From the NCBI GenBank assembly GCA_041746635.1, contig JBGTGQ010000030.1, positions 3,741 to 67,740 on the forward strand: 64,000 nucleotides of DNA, in the 5' to 3' direction. The DNA comes from CAMASH01 sp041746635 (GTDB lineage: Bacteria; Verrucomicrobiota; Verrucomicrobiia; Chthoniobacterales; Terrimicrobiaceae). Shown piece by piece: positions 50,772 to 59,754 of the stretch (positions within the stretch are counted from its first letter, which is position 1; every line of letters starts with the position of its first letter). Made by a program: the position numbers and the translations under genes. The notes under the pieces are model-generated. The model worked only from the letters and a program-made list of their open reading frames with translations, was not told where the DNA came from and searched no databases.

Positions 50772-51707
50772 CTTCGTTTCCGCACTGCTCTGGCCGCGTA
50801 TTCGCCCCGGAAGAAGTACCTGATCGGAGTATCCGGCGGTCGCGACTCCATGGCCCTCCTGCATGCGCTCCACGCCGTGGGTTATCGCAAGCTCGTCGTC
50901 TGCCATCTCAATCATGGCTTGCGGGGAGCATCAGCGCGCGCCGACAGCGACCTGGCCCGCCGGGCCGCCCTCCGGCTCGGGCTTGCGTTTGAGTCCGCGA
51001 AGGTCGAGGCCCAAAAATGTGCCATCCTCCAAAAGTGCTCTCTGGAACTCGCGGCCCGGGAACTTCGCTTCGCCTTTTTTTCCCAATGCGCACGAAAGCA
51101 TCGTTGCCCCCGCCTCGTTCTCGCCCACCACGCCGACGATCAGATCGAGACCTGCTTGTTCAACTTTCTGCGGGGCGCCGGAGCCGCCGGCCTGGCCGGC
51201 ATCAAGCCGGTTTCCCGTCGGGCGGGGCTCGAAATCATCCGACCACTGCTCGGGATTTCCCGCGACGAAATTACCGCCTACGCCAAGCAGGAAAAACTCT
51301 CCTGGCGCGAAGACGCCAGCAACCAGAGCCGAGCCCACACCCGCAATCGACTGCGCCTCGCAGTCCTTCCCGCCATCACCAAGGCGCTGGGATCCTCCCA
51401 TCGTGCCGCCATTCTGCGGGCGGCGGAGATCCTGCGTGAGGAAGATGCGTGGATGGAATCTCTGGTCCCGCCCGTGTCTGAACGTCTCGCCTGCAAAAGC
51501 CTGGCCGCCATGCCTGAGGCCCTGCGACGTCGCCTCGTCCTTCGCTGGTTGCAAAAACACAACGTGCCCGAGGCGGGATTTCAGGAGACGATTCGCACCC
51601 TCTCTCTCTTGAACAATGGCAGCGGCCCGGCCAGGGTCAGTCTGCCGGGAAATTTCCAGGCGCGGCGGCGGGCGGGGGAAATTTTTCTTGAAAAAGAAAA
51701 CCCATGA
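50742..51707 (+). CDS. tilS: tRNA(Ile)-lysidine synthetase
   Basis: N-type ATP pyrophosphatase that makes lysidine at position 34 of tRNA-Ile(CAU), 321 residues from ATG 50742. The PP-loop is GVSGGRDSMALLHAL (about 27-41), with LNHGLRG, HHADDQIETCLFNFLRGAG and WREDASNQSRAHTRNRLR. The usual C-terminal accessory domain is short. The first ten codons come from a hairpin repeat, so the N-terminus before RFRTALAAYSPRKKYL is probably dispensable. It overlaps the next gene by 4 bases. Confidence 0.94.
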   Translation: MGIDEALPSSLRFRTALAAYSPRKKYLIGVSGGRDSMALLHALHAVGYRKLVVCHLNHGLRGASARADSDLARRAALRLGLAFESAKVEAQKCAILQKCSLELAARELRFAFFSQCARKHRCPRLVLAHHADDQIETCLFNFLRGAGAAGLAGIKPVSRRAGLEIIRPLLGISRDEITAYAKQEKLSWREDASNQSRAHTRNRLRLAVLPAITKALGSSHRAAILRAAEILREEDAWMESLVPPVSERLACKSLAAMPEALRRRLVLRWLQKHNVPEAGFQETIRTLSLLNNGSGPARVSLPGNFQARRRAGEIFLEKENP

Positions 51708-52387
51708 GTCTGCACGACGCTCTCAGGCTCGCCCTCCGGGCCGCCCGGGCCAACCTGCTGCCCGGACTCCTGCTTCAGGGCATCATGGTCGTTTTTCTTT
51801 CCTTTTATCTGCTCCACGAAGGAACGCGGGAACTTTTGGGAAATGTCGCCTCCTTGAAAAAGGAATCCGGCTACGCCTTTGCCTTCGTCTGCTACGTAAT
51901 TTCCGCGGCGCTTCTGCCGGAAATTTTGCGCGTCTTTTTTTTCCAGAAGGGAAAACCCACCCCGGCCAATTTCTGGAATTTTTTCACCGCGGCTCCGGTT
52001 TGGGGTGCGATGGGAATGCTGGTGGATCTCCTCTACCGCAGTCAGGCGCTTTGGTTTGGTCCGGGAAACGATTGGCGGACGATTGTGGTGAAAGTTGCGA
52101 TTGATCAACTTCTCTTCAGCCCATTTGTCAGCAACCCCCTCCTGGTGGCCTATTTTTCCTGGAGGGACGCCGGCTACCGTCCTGAAACTCTGCGCCGCAT
52201 CCTGCAGCCCCGCCATTTCGCGGAAAGGATCTTTACCGTGCAAGTGGCAGGATGGTGCATTTGGATTCCCGGGGTGAGCCTGGTCTATTTCATGCCCTCC
52301 GATCTCCAAATTCCCGTTGCCGTCTTGATTCAATGCTTTTGGGTGTTGGTCTTCACCTTGATCAACAAGCCCCGGCCGACCGCCTGA
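51704..52387 (+). CDS. uncharacterised membrane protein
   Basis: 227 residues with four or five hydrophobic segments: GLLLQGIMVVFLSFYLL, AFVCYVISAALLPEILRVF, PVWGAMGMLVDLLYRS, and WCIWIPGVSLVYFMPS followed by PVAVLIQCFWVLVFTLIN. Start MSLHDALRLALRAARANLLP is cytosolic. No catalytic motif seen. It is translationally coupled to tilS (ATGA), but a functional link is not apparent. Confidence 0.65.
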   Translation: MSLHDALRLALRAARANLLPGLLLQGIMVVFLSFYLLHEGTRELLGNVASLKKESGYAFAFVCYVISAALLPEILRVFFFQKGKPTPANFWNFFTAAPVWGAMGMLVDLLYRSQALWFGPGNDWRTIVVKVAIDQLLFSPFVSNPLLVAYFSWRDAGYRPETLRRILQPRHFAERIFTVQVAGWCIWIPGVSLVYFMPSDLQIPVAVLIQCFWVLVFTLINKPRPTA

Positions 52388-52392
52388 TCAAT

Positions 52393-53793
52393 TCATGCCC
52401 GGGCCTTGTGCTCGGCGAATAACTGCAGAGTTTTTTCCCGGGCCACCGAATGGTCCACGATGGGAACGGGATAGCTTTTCCCCAGCCGCATACCGGGCGG
52501 TGGAGGCATCGTGAATTTTTCCGGCGCGACATCACGCAATTCCGGCAGCCATTCCTTGATATAAAGTCCCTGCGGATCATAGCGCGCGGTCTGGGTCCAG
52601 GGATTCTGGATGCGGAAATACGGAGCCGCATCCGCCCCGGTTCCCGCGCTCCATTGCCAGCCTCCGTTGTTGCAGGCGATATCGCCGTCCACCAGATTCT
52701 GCATGAAAAATTTTTCCCCCAACCGCCAGTCGAGCTGGAGATCCTTGGTCAGAAACATCGCGGTGATCATGCGGGAACGGTTGTGCATGAACCCGGTGCG
52801 ATGGAGTTGCCGCATGGCTGCATCGACCAGGGGGAAACCGGTTTCACCGTCGCACCAGCGACGAAAGTTTTCCGACTCTCCCGGCCAGTTCATGCCGCGG
52901 AATTTCGGATTAAATTCTGTGTCAAGCACCGTGGGATAATGCCAAAGAATGTTGATGTAAAATTCCCGCCAGATCAGCTCTCCAGCGAATTTTTGCGCCT
53001 CGCTCCGGGCCCGGGCCGGAAGCTCCGCCAAGCGCGCCTCGCATTTGGAAAAAAGTTCCCGAATGGAAATCAGACCAAAGCGCAAATCTTGCGACAATCG
53101 GGATGTTGTCTTCCCCGACGGAGTATTGCGATTCGCTCCATAATTCGCGAGGGGACCATCGAGAAAAGCATTCATCCTCTCGCGAGCAGCTTTTTCGCCG
53201 GCAGGGATAATCTCCGCCGCCACTTTCAATCCCCATCTCTCCAACGTGGGCAGCGGCAGGGAAGAAATTTTATCCGGCACCGCCAGAACTCGCAGTCGCC
53301 CGCCCACGGCCGGATGCGAAAGCTTGCTCCAGGCTTTGGCATAGGGTGTAAAGACCCGAAACGGCCCCCCGGTGGCGGTCAGAACCTCATCGCGCTCGTG
53401 AAGGCAAATATCTTTGCAGCCGACCATCTCCACTCCCAATTCCCGACCCAGCCGTACCAGTTCCTCCTCCACTTTCCTTCCGAATGGGTCTGGGTCGCGG
53501 TTGAAAAATACCGCTTCGGCCTTGGCCTCGAGGATCAGTTTTCGCAACTCCCGCACGGCATCTCCCTCCCGGAAAATCAGGCGCCCGCCAAGGGACTGCA
53601 AATTTTGCGCAAGGGACTCCAGACAACCGCAGAGGAATTGCTGGCGATGGGGACCGGTCCAAGCGTGAGCTTGGGACCATTGGCTGAGAATATACACGGG
53701 CACGACTTTTTCCGCCCGGATCGTGGCCAGGGCCAGAGCCGTGTTGTCCGTGACGCGTAAGTCGCGTCGGAACCAATGAATCGCTATTTTCAC
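52393..53793 (-). CDS. phrB: deoxyribodipyrimidine photolyase
   Basis: Light-driven FAD enzyme that splits cyclobutane pyrimidine dimers, 466 residues from GTG 53793. N-terminal KIAIHWFRRDLRVTDNTAL, then the FAD-binding domain with FAGELIWREFYINILWHYP, TGFMHNRSRMITAMFLTKDL and the C-terminal NNGGWQWSAGTGADAAPYFR and GLYIKEWLPEL. The tryptophan residues of the electron-transfer chain are in place. The longer frame to 53841 adds unlikely residues. Confidence 0.93.
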   Translation of the reverse strand: MKIAIHWFRRDLRVTDNTALALATIRAEKVVPVYILSQWSQAHAWTGPHRQQFLCGCLESLAQNLQSLGGRLIFREGDAVRELRKLILEAKAEAVFFNRDPDPFGRKVEEELVRLGRELGVEMVGCKDICLHERDEVLTATGGPFRVFTPYAKAWSKLSHPAVGGRLRVLAVPDKISSLPLPTLERWGLKVAAEIIPAGEKAARERMNAFLDGPLANYGANRNTPSGKTTSRLSQDLRFGLISIRELFSKCEARLAELPARARSEAQKFAGELIWREFYINILWHYPTVLDTEFNPKFRGMNWPGESENFRRWCDGETGFPLVDAAMRQLHRTGFMHNRSRMITAMFLTKDLQLDWRLGEKFFMQNLVDGDIACNNGGWQWSAGTGADAAPYFRIQNPWTQTARYDPQGLYIKEWLPELRDVAPEKFTMPPPPGMRLGKSYPVPIVDHSVAREKTLQLFAEHKARA

Positions 53794-53826
53794 CACGACG
53801 TTACGATGCACCCGTGGACTGGATGG

Positions 53827-53852
53827 AAAAAAGGGCTGCACGATGCAGCCCC
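53827..53852 (-). terminator. rho-independent terminator of the sigma-factor gene
   Basis: Minus-strand RNA forms GGGCUGCA-UCG-UGCAGCCC, a perfect 8-bp stem, followed at once by six U residues. It lies 22 bases after the sigma-factor stop codon and before the photolyase start. Confidence 0.88.
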
Positions 53853-53873
53853 TTCCTCACTGATTTGTTCGAT

Positions 53874-54719
53874 TTACGCGAACATTTCCACCTGCGGGCG
53901 CTCTTTTTTTCCAAGAGCCTTGCGCAGTTTGTGCAAGGCAATGTTTTGCAACTGCCGAATGCGCTCGCGAGTCACCCCGAAGTTCTCTCCCACTTCTTCC
54001 AAAGTCTTGGGCTTTTGTCCATCGAGGCCAAATCGCGAATTGATAATCCTGCGTTCCCGTTCGTCGAGCACATCCATGAGATCGCCAACCTCCTCGCGAA
54101 GATCCTTATCCCGCAAGGTCTCAAACGGATCGTCCGCCTCAACATCGCCAACGATGTCGCCGAACTCGGTCGAATCATCATCGCCGATGGGCTGGTCAAG
54201 CGAGGCGGGGCGAACCGCCGCCGCTTTCAGCTGGGTGATTTTGGATGCAGAAAGACCAATCTCTTCGGCCAGCTCGTCGTCGGACGGCTCACGGCCCAAT
54301 TCTTCAGTCATCTGCGCGGAGACCCGGCGCACCTTGGCGATTTTGTCCACCAAATGAACGGGCAAACGAATTGTTTTGCTCTGGTTGGCCAAGGCCCGCT
54401 TGATCGACTGTTTGATCCACCATGCCGCGTAGGTGCTCAACTTCCCGCCCTTTTTGGGGTCAAAGCGCTCGACCGCTTTCATCAGGCCGATGTTGCCCTC
54501 GGAGATGAGGTCCAACAAAGGCAAGCCGAGGTTGCCGTAGTCGCGAGCGATCTTCACGACCAAGCGAAGATTGGCACTGACCATCTCGGTGCGGGCTTTT
54601 TGATCGCCGCGCTTGATGCGACGGGCCAGCTTCACTTCCTGTTGCGGAGTCAAAAGCGGAAACTTCGCAATTTCCCGGAGATATTGTTGAAATCCTGTCT
54701 CGTTGTCTTCCAGTGCCAT
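53874..54719 (-). CDS. RNA polymerase sigma-70-family factor (RpoD/SigA-like, short)
   Basis: 281 residues. Region 1.2/2: DNETGFQQYLREIAKFPLLT, NLRLVVKIARDYGNLGLPLL, DLISEGNIGLMKAVERFDP and STYAAWWIKQSIKRALANQ (-10 recognition); region 3 ELGREPSDDELAEEIGLSAS; region 4 TLEEVGENFGVTRERIRQLQ (-35 recognition). It lacks region 1.1, so it may be a group 2 (RpoS/Hrd-like) factor rather than the housekeeping one. A minus-strand TATAGAT hexamer lies about 20 bases before the start. Confidence 0.92.
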   Translation of the reverse strand: MALEDNETGFQQYLREIAKFPLLTPQQEVKLARRIKRGDQKARTEMVSANLRLVVKIARDYGNLGLPLLDLISEGNIGLMKAVERFDPKKGGKLSTYAAWWIKQSIKRALANQSKTIRLPVHLVDKIAKVRRVSAQMTEELGREPSDDELAEEIGLSASKITQLKAAAVRPASLDQPIGDDDSTEFGDIVGDVEADDPFETLRDKDLREEVGDLMDVLDERERRIINSRFGLDGQKPKTLEEVGENFGVTRERIRQLQNIALHKLRKALGKKERPQVEMFA

Positions 54720-54984
54720 AAATTTGTTCCTCTATCTATAGTTAACGTTTGAATTGGAGATTCGGTTCGATAAATCTTTCAGTTGTTTAATGGGGTTAAC
54801 AAATTAGACAGTAAGGTGAAGGGGCTGTTCAAATTTTCTAAGAAAACTGATTTTGATGTCGCCTGTCGCACAAACTTATGATTGGCAATGGTTTATCCCA
54901 GACTTTAGCGTCAATTTTTCGCGAATTTTCCTTCGGGCTTCGCTTGATAAGCGGACCTCACTTCTTCACCCTGCCTGAAAACTC

Positions 54985-56145
54985 ATGCGCATCCTTGTCA
55001 CCGGCCTCATCGGCCAATACGCCTTCGGCGGCGTCACCTGGGATTATATCCAGTACGTTCTCGGTTTCCGCGCCCTCGGCCACGATGTCTGGTATTTGGA
55101 AGACTCAGCCAATTGGGCCTACGATCCGGTCAAGCAGGAACCCAGCGCCGATTGCTCGCACAACGTCAGTTACCTCGAACGCATCATGCACGAGTTCGAC
55201 CTGGGCGACCGCTGGATCTACCGCAACGAACCGGACGGAAAATATTACGGCGTTACGAACGAGCGACAAGCGGAGCAAATCATCGCGAGCGCCGACATTC
55301 TGGCCAACGTCTCCGGGGCCTGCTGGCTGCGACCCACCACCGCCGGGGTGAAAACCAAACTCTTCCTCGATGGCGACCCGATGTTCACGCACACGAAGCT
55401 GGACGCATCGAAGCCCGAATACCTTGAACGAGTTCTTTCCCACGAGAAACATTTCACCTTTGGTCTCAACGTGGGCCAGCCCGGCTGCAAGGTTCCCACC
55501 GCCGGCTTGAAATGGCACCCCACGGTTCAGCCCATCGCCCTCGATTGGTGGGAAAAAACCCTCATGCCCCCGACCGCCTGCCACGCCGCCGACGGTGCCT
55601 GGACCACCGTCATGAACTGGGCCAGCTACAAACCGGAGGAATTTGAAGGCGAAACCTACGGACAGAAAGACATAGAGTTTCTCCGCTTCTCCACCCTCCC
55701 GGAAAAAACTTCGGAAAAATTCGTACTCGCCATGGGCCAGGGTCCGGGAAAGAACCGTCCCACCGAACACCTCGAATCCCTCGGCTGGAAGATCATCGAA
55801 CCCGACCTGCATCTCCCCGACTACGCCAGCTATCACGATTTCCTTTCCCATAGCAAAGCCGAATGGAGCATCGCCAAGAATGGCTACGTCAAATCGCACA
55901 GCGGCTGGTTTAGCTGCCGCAGCGCCTGCTACCTCGCCGCAGGCAAACCGGTCGTGGTGCAGGACACCGGTTGGAGCGACCATATGCCGACTGGCGACGG
56001 CGTGTTATCCTTTCGCACCATGGAGGAGGCGGTGGCCGGCATCGAGGCCGTGGCCAAAAATTACCCCCATCACTGTGATGCCGCCCGCACGTATGCCCGA
56101 ACGTATTTTGAGGCCGCCAAAGTCTGCGCCGAACTACTGAAGTAA
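54985..56145 (+). CDS. glycosyltransferase-like protein (GT-B type)
   Basis: A 386-residue protein beginning MRILVTGLIGQYAFGGVTWD, the Rossmann start of a GT-B fold. GFRALGHDVWYLEDSANWAY follows; the second domain includes GWKIIEPDLHLPDYASYHDF, SHSGWFSCRSACYLAAGKPV and VVQDTGWSDHMPTGDGVLSF, which resemble the donor-binding region of GT4/CgeB-like enzymes. Donor and acceptor are unknown. It is monocistronic, convergent with the sugar porter (5-base gap). Confidence 0.7.
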   Translation: MRILVTGLIGQYAFGGVTWDYIQYVLGFRALGHDVWYLEDSANWAYDPVKQEPSADCSHNVSYLERIMHEFDLGDRWIYRNEPDGKYYGVTNERQAEQIIASADILANVSGACWLRPTTAGVKTKLFLDGDPMFTHTKLDASKPEYLERVLSHEKHFTFGLNVGQPGCKVPTAGLKWHPTVQPIALDWWEKTLMPPTACHAADGAWTTVMNWASYKPEEFEGETYGQKDIEFLRFSTLPEKTSEKFVLAMGQGPGKNRPTEHLESLGWKIIEPDLHLPDYASYHDFLSHSKAEWSIAKNGYVKSHSGWFSCRSACYLAAGKPVVVQDTGWSDHMPTGDGVLSFRTMEEAVAGIEAVAKNYPHHCDAARTYARTYFEAAKVCAELLK

Positions 56146-56150
56146 ACGCG

Positions 56151-57614
56151 TTAGCGCCCGATCTTTTTGAGCGGCAGGCCGGACATAAGGTTGCGCTCAA
56201 TTTTCTCCAGCGAAACGCCTTTCGTCTCCGGCACGAAGATCAAGAAGAAGATGACGAACAGCACGTTCAAGGCGCCGTAAAGCAGGAAGGTGTTGCCCGG
56301 GCCGAAGCCATTGATGAGCGAGAGAAACGTCATGCCCACAATGGCATTGGCGATCCAGTTTGTCCCGGTGCTGAAAGTCACACCCATGTCGCGGCCGGCC
56401 AGTGGATAAATCTCGGAACAGATCACCCAGATGATGGGCCCGGCACTCATGGCGAACCCGACGATGAAAATGAGCAAGGCAAAGATCGCCGGATAAGCGT
56501 AGTCGAGACTCTTCAACATGATGGAGGTTTCCTCGACACCCTTGGCATTCGTGATCGTGTGCGTTTCTCCCCCGATGAGGAAAAGCGAGCCAACCACAAT
56601 AAGAGCGAGGCCCATGGTGACGAAGCCGGCATACATGATGGGTTTGCGTCCGATTCTGTCCACGAAGGCAATGGCGATGAAGGTGGCCAGCACATTGGTT
56701 ACCCCGACGATGACCGTGCCCCACATTTGCTCATTGGTATCCTCGAAGCCCGCCATGCCGAAAATGCGGGGAGCATAGTACATAATGACGTTGATGCCGG
56801 TGAGTTGCTGGATGATTTGCAGGCCAATGCCGAGGCCGATGGCGCGGCGGAAATTCGGGTTGTTTTTCAACAAGGAAAATCCGTCCTGTTTTATTTTAAT
56901 GCTGTCCTCAATCTCCCGGACTTCCGCAGCGATCTCGACGTCGTCGAGTTTCATTTGCTTGAAAACCCCGATGGCTTTTTCCTGAAAGCCCTTGAGGAAG
57001 AGCCAGCGCGGACTCTCGGGCAGAAAATACACCCCGATGAACATGACCGCCGCGGGAATGGCGATGATGCCCAGCATGATGCGCCAGTGGCCTCCGGTCA
57101 CTCCGTCAAACGTCGCATATGTGGCCAGCCAGGTGTTGCTCAGGAACGCCATCACGATACCGATGGTGATCATCAGTTGGTACATCGAGATCATCGAGCC
57201 ACGAACGGACCCCGGTGAGACCTCCGAAAGATAAAGCGGAGCGGTGAAGGAGGCCACGCCCACCGCGATCCCGAGAATGAAGCGGGCGATGAGCAACATG
57301 TGTTCATTGGTGGCAAAGGCGCAAAGAATCGCACCAATGATGAAATTCACCGCACTGATGAGAATCGTTTTCCGCCGCCCAAGGTGACTAGAGAGAACCC
57401 CGCTGAACAACGCTCCGAGCGCCGCACCCCAGAGCAGGGCACTCACGATGAATTGAATCGAGTCGTCGGAAATTTTGAAATCCTTTTGAATGAATCCTTC
57501 GGCTCCGGAAATGACCCCGACATCAAGTCCGAAAAGCAAGCCCGCAAGGGCGGCGGTAAGGCCGATGAAATAGACAATGGGCTGGACGCGCTTGGGGGCA
57601 GTGGGAGAAGCCAT
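56151..57614 (-). CDS. sugar:proton symporter, MFS sugar-porter family
   Basis: A 487-residue 12-helix transporter from ATG 57614 (MASPTAPKRVQPIVYFIG). Family signatures: GLLFGLDVGVISGAEGFI in helix 1, LGRRKTILIS after helix 2, PESPRWLFLKG, QQLTGINVIMYYAPRIFG in helix 7 (sugar-binding Gln/Asn) and the final PETKGVSLEKIE. Related to XylE/GalP/AraE; the sugar is probably a hexose or pentose. The large insert after helix 9 (GGETHTITNAKGVEETS) is unusual. No catabolic gene is adjacent. Confidence 0.93.
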   Translation of the reverse strand: MASPTAPKRVQPIVYFIGLTAALAGLLFGLDVGVISGAEGFIQKDFKISDDSIQFIVSALLWGAALGALFSGVLSSHLGRRKTILISAVNFIIGAILCAFATNEHMLLIARFILGIAVGVASFTAPLYLSEVSPGSVRGSMISMYQLMITIGIVMAFLSNTWLATYATFDGVTGGHWRIMLGIIAIPAAVMFIGVYFLPESPRWLFLKGFQEKAIGVFKQMKLDDVEIAAEVREIEDSIKIKQDGFSLLKNNPNFRRAIGLGIGLQIIQQLTGINVIMYYAPRIFGMAGFEDTNEQMWGTVIVGVTNVLATFIAIAFVDRIGRKPIMYAGFVTMGLALIVVGSLFLIGGETHTITNAKGVEETSIMLKSLDYAYPAIFALLIFIVGFAMSAGPIIWVICSEIYPLAGRDMGVTFSTGTNWIANAIVGMTFLSLINGFGPGNTFLLYGALNVLFVIFFLIFVPETKGVSLEKIERNLMSGLPLKKIGR

Positions 57615-57674
57615 GGGTCGGGTGATTAGGTTGTTGGTAGCAATTTTCCCACACCTTAACAAGACGGAAGAGAT

Positions 57675-57776
57675 GGGGCGTGGCATCGGGTTGATGCGCC
57701 TGCGGCACAGACCTTGGCTACGCTTCGGAACCAGCCGATGCGCTTCTGGTTCATTGGCAAGATGCCGATGCTACGA
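57675..57776. repeat. REP-like repeat cluster
   Basis: GTGGCATCGGGTTGATGCG at the left, CCAGCCGATGCGC in the middle and TTGGCAAGATGCCGATGCTA at the right contain the same GGCATC/GATGCC words as the argD-argF and IS-flanking repeats. They occupy the gap between the sugar porter and the next exported-protein gene. Confidence 0.5.
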
Positions 57777-57793
57777 TTTTTGCGAACGCCAGA

Positions 57794-58144
57794 CTATTCG
57801 ACCACGGCGGTGATTTTTCCGTTCACGTCCTTCAACGTGATGGTTTCGACATTGGTCAGGTTTACGTCGTCGAACTTCACAGAGAGTCCCTCGTCGTCCA
57901 CCAAGTTAAGGTCCCAGGTGGCCGCGGCGGCCTTCTTGTCAAAACGCACGATGATTTTCCCGCCAGAGGCCAGCACCCTGCCCTTGGTCATGATGTTGCC
58001 ATCCCAATCCTTGTCGTCCGACGCGCTGATATAGACCCCCTCGAAGCTGCGGCCGGTTTGGTTTACGAGAACAAAATCCAGTTCGGAAGCCAAGGCGTGA
58101 CCAACGCCGAAGAAAGTTAAAAGAAGAAGCAAAGTTTTCATCAC
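57794..58144 (-). CDS. small exported protein, unknown function
   Basis: 116 residues with signal peptide MMKTLLLLLTFFGVGHALAS. The mature beta-rich domain contains DFVLVNQTGRSFEGVYISAS, DDKDWDGNIM and FDKKAAAATWDLNLVDDEG. The N-x-T-G-x-x-x-x-x-V-Y-I-S-x-S-x-x-x-x-W pattern occurs in small uncharacterised bacterial proteins. Six bases separate it from the upstream lipoprotein gene on the same strand. Confidence 0.7.
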   Translation of the reverse strand: MMKTLLLLLTFFGVGHALASELDFVLVNQTGRSFEGVYISASDDKDWDGNIMTKGRVLASGGKIIVRFDKKAAAATWDLNLVDDEGLSVKFDDVNLTNVETITLKDVNGKITAVVE

Positions 58145-58150
58145 GGGCGG

Positions 58151-58456
58151 CTATTTCTTTTTCTTCTTTTTGGACGTCGTGGTGTTTTTGTAAACCGTCT
58201 GTCCGTATTGATTTTTCACCGTGGTGGTCTTGAAAACCTTGTTTCCCTTGGTCTTCTTGCTCGTCGATTCGTGGTAGGACATCGGCTGAGGGTAATATTT
58301 CGGCTGATTGTAATACGGGTCGAAATAAACCGGGCGCGACGGCTCGCGCACATAGACGACAGCCGGATCGGGAGCGAGCAGGATTTCCTCGAGCGTTGTA
58401 TCGCATCCGGTGAAGGATGCCGCGACCACAATCAAGAAGAGGATGCGAGGAAACAC
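58151..58456 (-). CDS. small lipoprotein with lysine-rich tail
   Basis: 101 residues. Signal MFPRILFLIVVAASFTGC carries a lipobox (F-T-G-C), so the mature protein is lipid-anchored. A tyrosine/proline-rich middle (RPVYFDPYYNQPKYYPQP) is followed by a very basic tail ending in six lysines. No family known. Probably co-transcribed with the next exported protein. Confidence 0.65.
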   Translation of the reverse strand: MFPRILFLIVVAASFTGCDTTLEEILLAPDPAVVYVREPSRPVYFDPYYNQPKYYPQPMSYHESTSKKTKGNKVFKTTTVKNQYGQTVYKNTTTSKKKKKK

Positions 58457-58516
58457 AGTTGTTTTCTATTTCCTGAACGTTGAATGGTCAAAGCGAATCT
58501 CAAAAATCCTCCGGCG

Positions 58517-58573
58517 TTGGAGTCCAGTCTTTAGGCTGCTCCGCAAGGCACACGCTAAAGCGTGAACTCCAAC
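58517..58573 (-). repeat. dispersed double-hairpin repeat, copy 2
   Basis: In inverse orientation this matches the element at 27830: TTCACGCTTTAGCGTGTGCC, then GCGGAGCAGCCTAAAGACTG and GACTCCAA. Both hairpins (CACGCTTTAGCGTG and CAGCCTAAAGACTG) are kept. It lies in the gap between the lipoprotein and HlyD-type genes. Confidence 0.65.
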
Positions 58574-58627
58574 TCCGGGCCGGGGTCGATAACTTTCTCG
58601 TTATGCGCCCGAAAATCCCGCGAATGA

Positions 58628-59482
58628 CTATTCTCCCAGAATCGAAACCGAAACAGTCTGGCCAATGCGCAGAGGCATCGGCGGCTTGCCGGTGATTTGC
58701 ACGCGCACGGGAAACCGGTTGGGCAGGCGCACCCAGTCAATCGTTTGGCTGACATCCGGAAGCAGATCCACGGTGGAACCATCCTGCAAAAAAATCCCCC
58801 ACGCCACGCTGTCCACCGCCCCCTCAAAGGATTGGGATTCATGACCCATGAGAGTAATCATCGCCTTGTCGCCGGGCTGGATGTGTTTGAGCTGGGTTTC
58901 CTTGAAATAGGAGGCGATCCAGAACGAACTGGCGTCCACCAGCGCGAGCAACTGCTGGCCCGCGTTCACGTACTGGCCGACGCTGGTGTTCATGTTCGTC
59001 ATATAGCCGTCCACCGTGGCGAAAACCTTGGTGTAGGAGAGATTCAGCCTGGCATCCTCGAGCGTGGCATTAGCCGCGGCGGTATCGGCCACGGCGGATG
59101 CGTAGCTATCCTGCGCGTTTTGATAGTCACGCAAATCACTGACCTTGGTTTTATAGAGTTCGGTCTGTCGGGCGAACTCCTGTTGGGCCTGCACCTCAGC
59201 CGCCTGGGCTTGCTGAAGCTTGGCGGCTGCATTGTCCACGGCGGACTGAAAGGTAGCCGGATCGATCTCGAAAAGAAGGTCCCCTTTTTTCACCGGCTGG
59301 TTGTCCTCGATCGGAATCTGCACGATGGGGCCGGCCACTCGCGGAGCGATACCGATGACGTTGGCCCGCACCTGCGCATCGCGCGTCCAGGGCCGCGTGG
59401 TGTACCGGAAATACAAGGCCAGCGCGGCGATGATGGCCAGCACGACGACCGCGAAGGTGACAAAATAGCGGGAATTTTTCAC
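58628..59482 (-). CDS. HlyD/EmrA-family periplasmic adaptor (AaeA-like)
   Basis: Membrane-fusion protein of an efflux pump, 284 residues from GTG 59482. One N-terminal membrane helix (FVTFAVVVLAIIAALALYF), then the lipoyl half-motif AQVRANVIGIAPRVAGPI and GDLLFEIDPATF, a helical hairpin with KLQQAQAAEVQAQQEFARQ and TAAANATLEDARLNLSYTKV, and VDGYMTNMNTSVGQYVNAGQ. The barrel domain ends with VRLPNRFPVRVQITG. Overlaps the small DUF1656 gene by 4 bases, the AaeX-AaeA order. Confidence 0.9.
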   Translation of the reverse strand: MKNSRYFVTFAVVVLAIIAALALYFRYTTRPWTRDAQVRANVIGIAPRVAGPIVQIPIEDNQPVKKGDLLFEIDPATFQSAVDNAAAKLQQAQAAEVQAQQEFARQTELYKTKVSDLRDYQNAQDSYASAVADTAAANATLEDARLNLSYTKVFATVDGYMTNMNTSVGQYVNAGQQLLALVDASSFWIASYFKETQLKHIQPGDKAMITLMGHESQSFEGAVDSVAWGIFLQDGSTVDLLPDVSQTIDWVRLPNRFPVRVQITGKPPMPLRIGQTVSVSILGE

Positions 59483-59706
59483 GGAGCAAAAATCAAGCCC
59501 AAGACACAGCCGAAAAATACTGCGAGTGCTACAAAAAACAACGGAAGATGCCAGACCAGCCTGGTCCAACCCAGCCGCTCCATCACAACGACGAAGACCC
59601 ATGCGGTGAGGAAACCCAGTGAGCCAATGACCATTCCCCACGGAAGCAAAAAATCTCCGAGGAGGATTTCCGCATGGCGGAGGTCGGTGAAAAATCCCAT
59701 GACCAT
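59479..59706 (-). CDS. DUF1656 small membrane protein (AaeX-like)
   Basis: 75 residues with two membrane helices (WGMVIGSLGFLTAWVFVVVM and WHLPLFFVALAVFFGCVLGL). DUF1656 proteins regularly sit beside HlyD and FUSC genes in aromatic-acid efflux operons. Start ATG 59706, with an internal ATG two codons later. The HlyD gene overlaps its end by 4 bases. Confidence 0.85.
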   Translation of the reverse strand: MVMGFFTDLRHAEILLGDFLLPWGMVIGSLGFLTAWVFVVVMERLGWTRLVWHLPLFFVALAVFFGCVLGLIFAP

Positions 59707-59754
59707 TCTTTGTCTCAGGTCCGCTGCCCGGAGGCAAGCCGCCGCACAAACTGG

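Noticed and set aside
54720..54984. Hidden gene or small RNA upstream of the sigma factor and glycosyltransferase
   Set aside because: Only AT-rich promoter-like sequence is visible, with no coding frame or terminator-like hairpin.
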